From: Thomasclavelia spiroformis
GTDB taxonomy: Bacteria > Bacillota_I > Bacilli_A > Erysipelotrichales > Coprobacillaceae
Length of the DNA: 41,924 nucleotides
Direction of reading: 5' to 3'
Assembly (NCBI GenBank): GCA_018369555.1
Contig: JAGZCC010000014.1
Span: 1-41,924, forward strand
Position 1 is the first letter of the stretch, and every line of letters starts with the position of its first letter. Of the stretch, positions 1-7,672 are shown piece by piece. Position numbers and translations under genes: made by a program. The notes under the pieces were generated by a model. It saw nothing but the letters and a program-made list of their open reading frames with translations, searched no databases and was not told the DNA's origin.

Positions 1-10
1 ACAAAAGCAA

Positions 11-50
11 AATGCCCGTAGAGCCTATAAAATAAGGCTTTGCGGACATT
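11..50 (-). terminator. Hairpin downstream of the truncated LysR gene, possible terminator
   Basis: Two 15-base arms (11-25 and 36-50) pair with one mismatch and two G-U pairs around a 10-base loop. Read on the minus strand, the hairpin is followed by a T-rich run (TTTTGCTTTTGT) that reaches the window edge, as in a Rho-independent terminator for the LysR remnant. The arms are more GC-rich than their surroundings, so the end of a mobile element is an alternative. The rest of 1-95 holds nothing else I can recognise. Confidence 0.5.
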
Positions 51-95
51 TAAGAAGATATAAAAAGATAGTCAAAAAGACATATATAATTTATA

Positions 96-542
96 TTAAT
101 TATTTATATACAATACTCCAATTTCACTTTTCATCCTTGTAACATCTTCAATAATTTCATATGTTTGTGTTTCTTTCAAACTAAAATCATATTCATCATG
201 ACCATATTCCTTAATAATATCAACAAAAGCATTTACTGCAAAAGAATAGTGTTGAGTAGACACACAAAACTGTTGTTTGCGTTTATCTTGTTGTAAATAC
301 TTTTCTTCCAAAAGATATGCTTGTTCTAATACTTGACGAGCATATCCCAAAAAAATCTCTCCTTCTTTAGAAATTAAAATACCTTTATTAGTGCGTAAAA
401 AAATAGTAATATTCATTTCCTTTTCTAATTCTTTAATTGCATTCGTAAGACTTGGTTGTGAAATAAATAATTTTTTTGCTGCTTCACTTATTGATTTTGC
501 TTTTGCTACTTCAATTACATATTTTAATTGTTGTAATGTCAT
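96..542 (-). pseudogene. LysR-family transcriptional regulator, C-terminally truncated
   Basis: The 148-residue product begins MTLQQLKYVIEVAKA and has the classic LysR winged helix-turn-helix (about residues 1-60, with SISEAAKKLFISQPSLTNAI), then the linker helix and only the first strand or so of the effector-binding domain, ending at SEIGVLYINN. Full LysR proteins are about 290-300 residues, so roughly half is missing. Neither other reading frame continues the family downstream, which points to a deletion rather than a frameshift. The start is the ATG at 542 behind GGAGGTAAAC; an upstream extension in frame has no ribosome binding site. It could still bind DNA as a dimer but cannot have a normal ligand domain. 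It sits directly after the lepB terminator and has no clear promoter of its own. Confidence 0.75.
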
Positions 543-562
543 GTTTACCTCCCATATTCTAT

Positions 563-590
563 AAAAAAAACAGGCATATATACCTGTTTT
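563..590 (-). terminator. Terminator of lepB
   Basis: An 8-base perfect stem (AAAACAGG at 567-574 with CCTGTTTT at 583-590) is followed on the minus strand by a run of T. It overlaps the lepB stop codon. Confidence 0.85.
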
Positions 591-1104
591 AAGTAAGTGG
601 TACCGTAAAAAATACCCTTCCAATTACATCCTTATCAAAATCAAAATAACCTAGTTTTCTTGAATCCAAACTATTATTACGGTTATCACCCATAACGAAA
701 ACTTTACCTTCAGGAACATCTACAACCATATCTTCAGAATTAATCATGGCACCGTTAATATAATCCTCTTGCAACAATTCACCATTTAAATACAACTGAT
801 TATCTTTAATCTCAATATGATCGCCACCAATTCCAACAACCCTTTTAATAATAAAAGTTTCTTTCATATTAGCATCCTTATAATCAACAACAACAATATC
901 ATTTCTCTTTGGTTCATTATGCTTATAAAAAACTTTATCCACTAATACTATATTTCCTTCATGATATGTAGGAAGCATTGACGTTCCATACACTTTTGAA
1001 ATTTGAACAAAATATAATACACCATAAGTAACTATTAAAGTTATTACGATAACTTTCAAATAATCTAATATAATACTTTTTTTACTTTGTTTAACTTCAT
1101 CCAT
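589..1104 (-). CDS. lepB: Signal peptidase I
   Basis: Type I signal peptidase (family S26), which removes Sec signal peptides on the outer face of the membrane. The 171-residue protein has one N-terminal membrane segment (about residues 11-34). The catalytic serine lies in GTSMLPTYHEGN (Ser42), the general-base lysine in FIIKRVVGIGGD (Lys87), and box E is GDNRNNSLDSR near the C-terminus. The length suits the short Gram-positive SipS type. Start ATG at 1104 follows AGGTGATAAT. It lies just behind sigF but has its own promoter-like sequence over the sigF stop codon and its own terminator, so it is probably expressed in vegetative cells independently of the spoIIA operon. Confidence 0.96.
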   Translation of the reverse strand: MDEVKQSKKSIILDYLKVIVITLIVTYGVLYFVQISKVYGTSMLPTYHEGNIVLVDKVFYKHNEPKRNDIVVVDYKDANMKETFIIKRVVGIGGDHIEIKDNQLYLNGELLQEDYINGAMINSEDMVVDVPEGKVFVMGDNRNNSLDSRKLGYFDFDKDVIGRVFFTVPLT

Positions 1105-1121
1105 ATTATCACCTGATAAAC

Positions 1122-1149
1122 ATTATAACATGTTTTATTATTCATTCAA
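1122..1149 (-). promoter_or_regulatory. Sigma-A type promoter of lepB
   Basis: On the minus strand, TTGAAT (1144-1149) and TATAAT (1122-1127) are separated by 16 bases, and the -10 is extended by TGT. The element overlaps the last codons of sigF and lies about 20 bases before the lepB start. This is a consensus match only. Confidence 0.6.
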
Positions 1150-1857
1150 GTGACTACGTAACTTTGCAATAATTTTCTTTTCTAAACGAGAAACTTGTAC
1201 CTGTGAAATATTTAGACGTTTAGCTACTTTTTCTTGATTAAAATCTAATTGATAACGTAAATATAAAATTAATTTTTCTTTTTCATCTAACTTATCAATT
1301 TCCATTTTTAAAGCAATTTTTTCAAACCACATCTTATTATGTTTATCCTCTACTCTTTCTTCCATTGAAATTGATGAACCATCTTTTTCATAAATTGGTT
1401 CACTTAACGAAGTAGGATAATATGATGAATCAATTGCCTCTACTACCTCTTGAACATCTACATTTAAATACTTAGCAATTGCCTCAACAGTAGGCTCTTG
1501 GCCAGTTTGATTAATTAATAACTCTTTTACTTTATTAATTTTTAAATTCAATTCCTTTAACGAACGACTTACCTTAATTGTTCCATCATCTCTAAAATAC
1601 CTTTTTATTTCACCCATAATAATCGGTACTGCATACGTTGAAAACTGTACCCCATAATTAGTATCAAAATTATTAATCGCCTTCATTAAACCAATACAAC
1701 CAATTTGAAATAAATCTTCTTTGTCATAATAATTATTTTTAAAACGATGCACAATTGACCAAACTAATCCTAAATTTTGATTAACAACTAATTCTTTAGC
1801 AATTTCATCCCCACATCTTGCTTTTTCAATTAATTCAATCGTCTGTGTCTTAGCCAA
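1138..1857 (-). CDS. sigF: Sporulation sigma factor SigF (forespore)
   Basis: Sigma-70 family factor of 239 residues that directs early forespore transcription. Region 2 is clear (NLGLVWSIVHRF, then YYDKEDLFQIGCIGLMKAI and FSTYAVPIIMGEIKRYFRDD), region 3 follows, and region 4 ends with a helix-turn-helix (NQEKVAKRLNISQVQVSRLE). SigG and SigB resemble it, but the position as third gene after spoIIAA and spoIIAB identifies it as SigF. Its start overlaps the spoIIAB end by 8 bases, a sign of translational coupling. SpoIIAB holds it inactive until SpoIIAA releases it. Confidence 0.96.
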   Translation of the reverse strand: MAKTQTIELIEKARCGDEIAKELVVNQNLGLVWSIVHRFKNNYYDKEDLFQIGCIGLMKAINNFDTNYGVQFSTYAVPIIMGEIKRYFRDDGTIKVSRSLKELNLKINKVKELLINQTGQEPTVEAIAKYLNVDVQEVVEAIDSSYYPTSLSEPIYEKDGSSISMEERVEDKHNKMWFEKIALKMEIDKLDEKEKLILYLRYQLDFNQEKVAKRLNISQVQVSRLEKKIIAKLRSHLNE

Positions 1858-2284
1858 TGTTAGAATCTTTCAATCTTTTTTTAATAGTTAGTTTTGTTCC
1901 TAAATTAAGTGTTGAATGAATTTCTAAACTGTCACATAAAGCTTCAATAATCGTTAAGCCCATCCCCACGTGTTCAATCTCTTTTAATGAACTGTACATT
2001 GGTACTCTTGCCATTTCAACATCTTCAATTCCTTTACCATAATCCTGAATAATTATTTTGATCATTCTATTTTCTTCAATTTGAACCTTTACAACAACTT
2101 TACTTTCACCATCATTTTGATAACCATGAATAATCGCATTACTAACTCCCTCACTTATAATCGTTTTTACTTCAGCAACTTCATCAATAGTAGGATTCAT
2201 CGAGGCAATAAATGATCCTATACTCGTTCTTGCAAAAGATTCATTTTCTATTTTTGCACTAAAACTAAGTTCCATTTGATTCAT
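1850..2284 (-). CDS. spoIIAB: Anti-sigma F factor / serine kinase SpoIIAB
   Basis: GHKL-type serine kinase of 144 residues that binds and inhibits SigF and phosphorylates SpoIIAA. The N box (SEGVSNAIIHGYQ, about residues 44-56), the G1 box (DYGKGIEDVE) and the G2 box (GMGLTIIEALCD) of the ATP-binding fold are all present. The length matches the family (about 146). It starts at the base where spoIIAA ends and overlaps sigF by 8 bases, giving the standard spoIIAA-spoIIAB-sigF order of spore formers. Confidence 0.97.
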   Translation of the reverse strand: MNQMELSFSAKIENESFARTSIGSFIASMNPTIDEVAEVKTIISEGVSNAIIHGYQNDGESKVVVKVQIEENRMIKIIIQDYGKGIEDVEMARVPMYSSLKEIEHVGMGLTIIEALCDSLEIHSTLNLGTKLTIKKRLKDSNIG

Positions 2285-2607
2285 TATTCTTTTACCCCCT
2301 CTACATATTCCATCAGTACAAACATACCTGATAATTCAAAAACTTTATATGCTGTTTTACTCAAATTAGCAAGAACTAATTTTCGATTCTCATTTTTCAA
2401 TTGATTATAGCGTCCTAATACTAGCCCAATTCCCGAACTATCAATAAAACTTGTATGTAAAAAATCAAAATAAACAACACCACTACTTTTATCTAAAATG
2501 TTATTTATTAAATTACGATATTTACTAACATTACTACTACTCAATTCACCATAAAAATAGACAATAATTTTATCATCTAAAATCTTATATTCTATCTTAT
2601 TTTCCAT
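2284..2607 (-). CDS. spoIIAA: Anti-anti-sigma factor SpoIIAA
   Basis: STAS-domain protein of 107 residues. Unphosphorylated SpoIIAA attacks the SpoIIAB-SigF complex and frees SigF in the forespore. The phosphorylation motif is HTSFIDSSGIGLVLGRY, with the target among Ser57/Ser58. Start ATG at 2607 follows GGAGATGAGAAA. It is the first gene of the operon. Unlike Bacillus subtilis, where dacF precedes it in the same transcript, here dacF is divergent. Confidence 0.96.
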   Translation of the reverse strand: MENKIEYKILDDKIIVYFYGELSSSNVSKYRNLINNILDKSSGVVYFDFLHTSFIDSSGIGLVLGRYNQLKNENRKLVLANLSKTAYKVFELSGMFVLMEYVEGVKE

Positions 2608-2660
2608 TTTCTCATCTCCTCAAAGTTATCATACAACTTTTAAAATCACGAATAAATGCT

Positions 2661-2667
2661 TTCGACA
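2661..2667 (-). promoter_or_regulatory. Spo0A box upstream of spoIIAA
   Basis: The minus strand reads TGTCGAA, a perfect 7/7 match to the Spo0A box, about 54 bases before the spoIIAA start codon. Spo0A~P activates spoIIA in Bacillus, so the position makes sense. I could not identify a convincing SigH promoter next to it. Confidence 0.5.
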
Positions 2668-2716
2668 AAACTAGAATATTAACTACACTAAAAATATTTA
2701 TATCATCAATTATATA

Positions 2717-2744
2717 TGTATTTTTATCAAACTTGGACATATTA
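2717..2744 (+). promoter_or_regulatory. Possible SigF-type promoter of dacF
   Basis: GGACATATTA (2735-2744) fits the SigF -10 consensus GGnnAnAHTR at every fixed position, and TGTATT (2717-2722) is close to the -35. The spacing is 12 bases rather than the usual 14-15, and the predicted transcript would begin almost at the ribosome binding site. dacF is SigF-dependent in Bacillus. Treat as a weak candidate. Confidence 0.25.
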
Positions 2745-2762
2745 ATTAATGAGGCGATTAAA

Positions 2763-3905
2763 TTGATAAAAAAACTATTAATATTTCTCTTAATCATCTG
2801 CTTATTACCAATAACTAATATTCAAGCAATCGAAAATGATATTACCCCTAATGCAGGCGGAGCCATATTAATCGATGCCGATTCTAAGCAAATTCTTTAT
2901 AATAAAAATGCTGATAAAAAACTATTTCCAGCATCAACTACTAAAATAATGACCATGATTATTATGTTTGAAGCAATAAATGATAAAAAAATATCTTTTA
3001 ACGATCAAGTAACAACATCTAAATATGCTGCTAGCATGGGTGGTTCTCAAGTATATTTAGAAGAAGGCGAAAGCATGTCATTAGAAGATATGTTTAAATC
3101 AATTGCGATTGCAAGTGCCAATGATGCCAGTGTTGCAGTAAGCGAGTATATTGCTGGAAACACTGATAAATTTGTTGCAATGATGAATCAAAAAGCTAAA
3201 GAACTTAATTTAAAAAATACTCACTTTGAAAATGTTACTGGTTTACATGATAATAATCATTATACCTGTCCTTATGATCTTGCCATAATGGCTTCATATT
3301 TAATTAAAATTGGTGGTAATAAGCTACTAAATGTCACTTCATTATATGATAGTTATATAAGAGAAGATACCAAACAAAGCTTTTGGCTTGTAAACACTAA
3401 TAAACTATTAAAATTATATGACGGAGTTGATGGTTTAAAAACTGGATATACTAAAGAGGCCGGATATTGTTTAGTAACTACTGTTAAACGTAATGAACAA
3501 AGATTAATTGGTGTAGTAATGAAAGAAAGTGAACCTAAAACAAGAAATGAAGAAATGTGTAATTTACTTGATTATGGTTTTAATAATTATAAACGTGAAG
3601 TCATCTATAAAAAAGATAGTATCATTGAAAAACATGTTGTAGATAAAATGAATAATTTAGCTATTAATGTTATCTGTAAAGAAGATATTGCCTATATTAA
3701 AGCAAAAGCCAATGATCAAAAATATACAACTAAAATTATTTATAAAGAAGATTTATTACCTGTAAAAAAAGGTGATTTCGTAGCTACTTTAACTGTGTTA
3801 TGTGACGATAAAGAAATTACTAGCTATAATTTATATAGTGATAATGATGTTGAAAAAGCTACTTATTTTTCTAAGTTAATTAAAACATTTAAATTATTTT
3901 TTTAA
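2763..3905 (+). CDS. dacF: D-alanyl-D-alanine carboxypeptidase DacF (penicillin-binding protein)
   Basis: Low-molecular-weight PBP (peptidase S11) that trims the terminal D-Ala of peptidoglycan stem peptides; the DacF type modifies spore cortex crosslinking. The 380-residue protein has a Sec signal peptide (MIKKLLIFLLIICLL, likely cut after ITNIQA). The catalytic motifs are SxxK (Ser58-Lys61 in FPASTTKIMT), SxN (SAN 118-120) and KTG (226-228), followed by the C-terminal beta-rich domain. The start is the TTG at 2763 behind GAGGCGATTAAA; a TTG 30 bases upstream in frame lacks a binding site. The assignment as DacF rather than DacA/DacB rests on its position beside spoIIA. Confidence 0.93.
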   Translation: MIKKLLIFLLIICLLPITNIQAIENDITPNAGGAILIDADSKQILYNKNADKKLFPASTTKIMTMIIMFEAINDKKISFNDQVTTSKYAASMGGSQVYLEEGESMSLEDMFKSIAIASANDASVAVSEYIAGNTDKFVAMMNQKAKELNLKNTHFENVTGLHDNNHYTCPYDLAIMASYLIKIGGNKLLNVTSLYDSYIREDTKQSFWLVNTNKLLKLYDGVDGLKTGYTKEAGYCLVTTVKRNEQRLIGVVMKESEPKTRNEEMCNLLDYGFNNYKREVIYKKDSIIEKHVVDKMNNLAINVICKEDIAYIKAKANDQKYTTKIIYKEDLLPVKKGDFVATLTVLCDDKEITSYNLYSDNDVEKATYFSKLIKTFKLFF

Positions 3906-3926
3906 ATATCTTCTTATACCTATTTC

Positions 3927-3961
3927 AAACCGTCAACATATTATCAAAATGACGGTTTTTT
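3927..3961 (+). terminator. Terminator of dacF
   Basis: A 9-base perfect stem (3927-3935 with 3950-3958, AAACCGTCA/TGACGGTTT) is followed by T residues, 21 bases after the dacF stop. The stretch 3962-4061 between this and the next terminator shows nothing recognisable. Confidence 0.85.
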
Positions 3962-4061
3962 ACAAACACTAATTTATTTTTTATACTATTTAACAATTTT
4001 AAATTAACATTAGATTTAGAAGATAAAAAATTCCGAATATTTAATAAAATCAGATATTTTG

Positions 4062-4096
4062 TAAAAAAAAAGAAATAATTTTTATTAATTATTTCT
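4062..4096 (-). terminator. Terminator of the HAD-XRE unit
   Basis: A 10-base perfect stem (AGAAATAATT at 4071-4080 with 4087-4096, loop of 6) is followed on the minus strand by nine T residues. It lies about 38 bases after the XRE stop codon. Confidence 0.85.
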
Positions 4097-4133
4097 CATT
4101 ACTAAATTTATCTCATATAAATATCTTACAATA

Positions 4134-4508
4134 TTAAATCACCTTAATCTCATCGTCCATAATTCTTGCATCTAGTTTAAAGAATATTTGTTCAATTTGT
4201 TGTAATATTACTTCACTTAACTCCTGAACAAGTATTGATAAAATTAAATCTTTCATTTCTTTATTTAAATTAGATTGATAGATTTTATGATATAAAAGCA
4301 ATAATTTATCATTATTACATATAATCAAAGGTATATATGGAAATACCTCTAAATATCTACAATACTTAAGATAATTATCAAAACTGATTTTTCCACCATT
4401 TTCAAAACGATAGATTGAACTTATACTAACATTCAATATTTCAGCAACATCTTTTTGTGAAATATGTTTTAATTTTCTAATCTGTTTCAAGATTAGTCCA
4501 ATTGACAA
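4134..4508 (-). CDS. XRE-family helix-turn-helix regulator
   Basis: Small 124-residue protein with an N-terminal Cro/C1-type helix-turn-helix (LILKQIRKLKHISQKDVAEI through SISSIYRFENG, about residues 5-45). The C-terminal half is helical and matches no domain I recognise. The start is TTG at 4508, behind GGAGATAAAAC; this binding site overlaps the last codons of the HAD gene, whose stop lies only 3 bases away, so the two are surely one unit. The target is unknown; control of its own operon is the simplest guess. Confidence 0.8.
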   Translation of the reverse strand: MSIGLILKQIRKLKHISQKDVAEILNVSISSIYRFENGGKISFDNYLKYCRYLEVFPYIPLIICNNDKLLLLYHKIYQSNLNKEMKDLILSILVQELSEVILQQIEQIFFKLDARIMDDEIKVI

Positions 4509-4511
4509 GTT

Positions 4512-5048
4512 TTATCTCCAATTTAGATTATTTATATTTGTATAAATCCTATCATTATTTGACTTATCAAATGTATTATCAGCTATTGCCTTTAATTTAT
4601 CAAAAGCCAAGTGTAAAACAACTCCATAACTAGCTGTTTCAATCATTTGATAGTCTTTTTTACTATCACCAAATGCAATTGAATCCTTAATATCAGCAGT
4701 ATAATATGCTAAATCTTTCTTTATTGCATCATCCTTAGTGCAACCCTTTTGAATAATCTCTCCATTAATATAACTATCAGTATCTCTTGAAAAAATATCG
4801 ATATTAAAAAACTCACGAATTCCTGACGTTTGATTAATATAATTTTCCAAAATATATTTATTATCAAAACTACCAGTCGATGCAATGATATCATTAAATC
4901 CCATATCATTTACATCTTTTATAATTGATATTGGTACTTTAATACATTTAAAAGCTTTATGACTATTTTTACATGTCTGTTTGATTTCTTTAATAGTCAT
5001 TTTATTAACTAATGTACCATCAATATCAAAAAATAAATATTTTCCCAT
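4512..5048 (-). CDS. HAD-superfamily phosphatase, short Cof-like type
   Basis: Haloacid dehalogenase-type hydrolase of 178 residues. Motif I is FFDIDGTLV (nucleophile Asp8), motif II is IIASTGS (about 55-61), the motif III lysine lies in QKGCTKDDAIK, and motif IV is AFGDSKKDYQMI (about 128-139). Sequence style and order fit the Cof-type C2-cap group, but those proteins have about 270 residues. Here only some 45 residues lie between motifs II and III, so the cap is almost absent. Capless HADs often act on large or protein substrates. Start ATG at 5048 follows GGGAGGTTAAAA. It is coupled to the XRE regulator downstream. The substrate cannot be told. Confidence 0.85.
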   Translation of the reverse strand: MGKYLFFDIDGTLVNKMTIKEIKQTCKNSHKAFKCIKVPISIIKDVNDMGFNDIIASTGSFDNKYILENYINQTSGIREFFNIDIFSRDTDSYINGEIIQKGCTKDDAIKKDLAYYTADIKDSIAFGDSKKDYQMIETASYGVVLHLAFDKLKAIADNTFDKSNNDRIYTNINNLNWR

Positions 5049-5113
5049 TTTTAACCTCCCACAGTTATATTATACAAGGATTTTTTCAATTAGTATTAAT
5101 TTTTTTATAAAAA

Positions 5114-6370
5114 TCAAACTATTTGATAAGCATTATATACTTCCTCAATTAATGTTTCTTCAACTTCATTATTTGCATATAAATATACTAAAATCTCATT
5201 ACAATCACACTTATCACCAATTTTTTTATTTAAAACAATCCCTACACTATGATCGATTATATCATCTTTAGTTAATCTTCCCCCACCTAGTTTCATAGAA
5301 ATAATTCCTAATGCTTTAGCATCTATTTTTTTTACATAACCTACTGTTTTCGTTTTAACAGGAATAATATTTTTAGCTAATTTAAATAAATTTGGATTAT
5401 CGATATATCGAACATCACCATGTTGATAGTTAACCATTTCTTTAAATTTATTTAATGCTTTTTTACTTTCAAGAACTTCTTTTAATAATATCATTGCTTC
5501 AACTTCATCTTTGCATCTTTTTGCTTGAATAAGCATTAAACTAGCAGTTTTTAAACATAATTCTAATAAATCCTTCGGTCCATTCCCTTTTAACGTATTA
5601 ATCGCTTCAATGACTTCTAAACTATTACCAATTGCATTTCCTAAAGGCTGATCCATATTAGAAATAATTGCTCGTGTATCTTTATTAAAATACTTACCAA
5701 TTTGCATCATTGTTTGAGCTAATTTTTTAGCTTCATCAATGCTTTTCATAAAAGCACCATTTCCATATTTTACATCCAATAAGATTGCATCACTACCTGA
5801 AGCAATCTTTTTTGACATAATTGAAGAAGCAATTAAAGGCATACAATCAACTGTCGCAGTTACATCTCTAAGAGCATATATTTTTTGATCAGCAAGAGCC
5901 AAATCTTTACTTTGACCAATTATCGCAAGTTGAATCTCGTTAACTTGTTTAATAAAATCAAGTTCATCTAGACAAATATGAAAGCCCGGAATAGCTTCTA
6001 ATTTATCAAGTGTCCCTCCTGTATGTCCTAAGCCACGACCAGACATTTTAGCTACCGGAACATTGCAAGCTGCTACTAACGGTCCAACTACTAATGTTGT
6101 TTTATCACCAACCCCACCGGTAGAATGTTTATCTACTTTAATTCCTTTAATTTTACTTAGATCCATTATTTTACCACTTTTGATCATTTCATCAGTTAAT
6201 AAAAATATTTCTTGTTTAGACAAACCATTAAAACAGATCGTCATTAAAAAAGCACTCATTTGATAATCAGGGATTTTATTATTACAATATCCATCGATAA
6301 CAAAATGAATTTGTTCTTTAGTTAAAACATGATTATTTTTCTTTAATTCTATTATTTCTACCATTGTCAT
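5114..6370 (-). CDS. pdp: Pyrimidine-nucleoside (thymidine) phosphorylase
   Basis: Splits thymidine, uridine or deoxyuridine with phosphate to base and (deoxy)ribose-1-phosphate, for nucleoside salvage. The 418-residue protein has the family signature SGRGLGHTGGTLDKLE and the phosphate/pyrimidine-binding segment KHSTGGVGDKTT, and its C-terminal alpha/beta domain is complete. Low-GC Gram-positive enzymes of this family usually accept both uridine and thymidine, hence pdp; deoA would be the alternative name. The start is ATG at 6370, 8 bases after AGGAGG; a TTG two codons upstream is less well placed. It is the last gene of the gpr-spoIIP-fmt run, separated from fmt by a hairpin. Confidence 0.95.
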   Translation of the reverse strand: MTMVEIIELKKNNHVLTKEQIHFVIDGYCNNKIPDYQMSAFLMTICFNGLSKQEIFLLTDEMIKSGKIMDLSKIKGIKVDKHSTGGVGDKTTLVVGPLVAACNVPVAKMSGRGLGHTGGTLDKLEAIPGFHICLDELDFIKQVNEIQLAIIGQSKDLALADQKIYALRDVTATVDCMPLIASSIMSKKIASGSDAILLDVKYGNGAFMKSIDEAKKLAQTMMQIGKYFNKDTRAIISNMDQPLGNAIGNSLEVIEAINTLKGNGPKDLLELCLKTASLMLIQAKRCKDEVEAMILLKEVLESKKALNKFKEMVNYQHGDVRYIDNPNLFKLAKNIIPVKTKTVGYVKKIDAKALGIISMKLGGGRLTKDDIIDHSVGIVLNKKIGDKCDCNEILVYLYANNEVEETLIEEVYNAYQIV

Positions 6371-6386
6371 AATCAATTCCTCCTAA

Positions 6387-6415
6387 AAATAATGGTACAA
6401 CAAATTGTTGTACCA
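6387..6415 (-). terminator. Hairpin between fmt and pdp
   Basis: A perfect 10-base inverted repeat (6393-6402 with 6406-6415) with a 3-base loop is followed on the minus strand by TTATTTTT and then at once by the AGGAGG of pdp. It abuts the fmt stop codon. It looks like a terminator or attenuator that limits read-through into pdp. Confidence 0.75.
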
Positions 6416-7369
6416 CTAATCAAATTTAGTATCTACTTTAAAAATATTATTACCATTTAAATAATCTTTTACAAGCATTCTTTTTTTACCAGCAATTTGT
6501 AACTCCGTAATTAAATAAATTCCATCAGCTGTTTTTACACCAATCGCATCTTTAAAAACTTTAACAATCGTTCCATTTTCTTGATGACTATGATGATTTG
6601 TAGCATTTTGGCAATGATGGATTGAGCCAGCCCAAATTTTAACTACTTTATCTTGATAAATAGTATAAGCTCCAGGCCATGGATTCAATCCTCTAACATG
6701 ATTATATACCTGTTTAACCGATTGATTAAAATCAATTTTCTCTTGTTCATGACTAATTACTGGGGCATATGTAACTAAATTTTCATCTTGCTCAATTGAA
6801 GCATTAGTCTTATTAATAATACTTGGTAAAGTCTCAACTAATAACTTGGCTCCAACATTACTTAGACGTTCATATAATTCACCTGTTGTTTCATCAGGGG
6901 CAATTTTAACTTCTTCTTGACTAATAATATTTCCCGCATCCATCTTTTTAACCATATACATGATCGTTACTCCAGTAACCTCTTCACCATTAATAATTGC
7001 ATAATGAACTGGGGCGCCACCACGATATTTTGGCAACAATGAAGCATGGACATTAATACAGCCTAAACTTGGTAAATTTAAAATTGCTTCAGGAATCATT
7101 TGTCCATAAGCTGCAGTAATTATTAAATCAGGTTTTAAAGCCAATAAATCTTGATAATCATTTTTTATACTTTGAGGTTGATACACCAAAATATCATGTT
7201 TTAAAGCTACTTCTTTAACCTCCGGCATTGTTAAAACTTTCTTTCGTCCTACTAAACGATCAGGTTGAGTTACTACTGCAATAACATTGTAATTAGTTTC
7301 TAAAAGCTTTTTTAATACACAACTAGAAAAACTCGCAGTACCCATAAATAATATTTTTACATCTTTCAT
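6416..7369 (-). CDS. fmt: Methionyl-tRNA formyltransferase
   Basis: Formylates the initiator Met-tRNA using 10-formyl-tetrahydrofolate. The 317-residue protein has the formyltransferase catalytic segment (CINVHASLLPKYRGGAPVHY, with Asn, His and, further on, MDAGNII) in the N-terminal Rossmann-like domain, then the C-terminal OB-like domain (GLNPWPGAYT). The length is normal. Start ATG at 7369 follows GGTGATTGA. In Bacillus fmt lies with def and rsmB; here it follows the spoIIP cluster instead. Confidence 0.97.
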   Translation of the reverse strand: MKDVKILFMGTASFSSCVLKKLLETNYNVIAVVTQPDRLVGRKKVLTMPEVKEVALKHDILVYQPQSIKNDYQDLLALKPDLIITAAYGQMIPEAILNLPSLGCINVHASLLPKYRGGAPVHYAIINGEEVTGVTIMYMVKKMDAGNIISQEEVKIAPDETTGELYERLSNVGAKLLVETLPSIINKTNASIEQDENLVTYAPVISHEQEKIDFNQSVKQVYNHVRGLNPWPGAYTIYQDKVVKIWAGSIHHCQNATNHHSHQENGTIVKVFKDAIGVKTADGIYLITELQIAGKKRMLVKDYLNGNNIFKVDTKFD

Positions 7370-7384
7370 TCAATCACCACTTTC

Positions 7385-7672
7385 TTATAAAAGTGTACTA
7401 ATAATATTCGAAATAATCAATACTAAAGTCTCAATTATTTTAATACATAGATCACTAATTTTTTTTACTACTAATGATAATGCATTTTCTTCATTATCAT
7501 TAGTAGTCCCATAATCAGTTGTAATCGGTTGTTGTTCCTTTATTTCCTCTTCAAACTGCACAATATTTTGTTCAAACATAGCTTTTTGAATCCCAAAATC
7601 ACCAAATAATCCATTAATCATAAACAAAAGCAAACCCACTAAACATAAATCAATTAAAAAACTTTTCATCAT
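7385..7672 (-). CDS. Small membrane protein, YqxA-like (DUF3679 candidate)
   Basis: A 95-residue protein with an N-terminal hydrophobic segment (FLIDLCLVGLLLFMINGLF, residues 4-22), a charged middle (about 35-66) and a second hydrophobic stretch at the C-terminus (LCIKIIETLVLIISNIISTL). Its start overlaps the spoIIP stop (ATGATGA), so it is translationally coupled to spoIIP. In Bacillus subtilis the order is gpr-spoIIP-yqxA, and YqxA is a small membrane protein of similar layout. The match is by place and topology, not by clear residue identity. A role alongside SpoIIP in engulfment is inference. Confidence 0.6.
   Translation of the reverse strand: MMKSFLIDLCLVGLLLFMINGLFGDFGIQKAMFEQNIVQFEEEIKEQQPITTDYGTTNDNEENALSLVVKKISDLCIKIIETLVLIISNIISTLL

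Noticed and set aside
2612..2797. 61-residue minus-strand frame between spoIIAA and dacF
   Set aside because: It overlaps the dacF signal-peptide region, has no ribosome binding site and covers the regulatory region; it is a shadow.
3962..4061. Small RNA or gene between two terminators
   Set aside because: About 100 AT-rich bases with no promoter pair, stem or reading frame that stands out.
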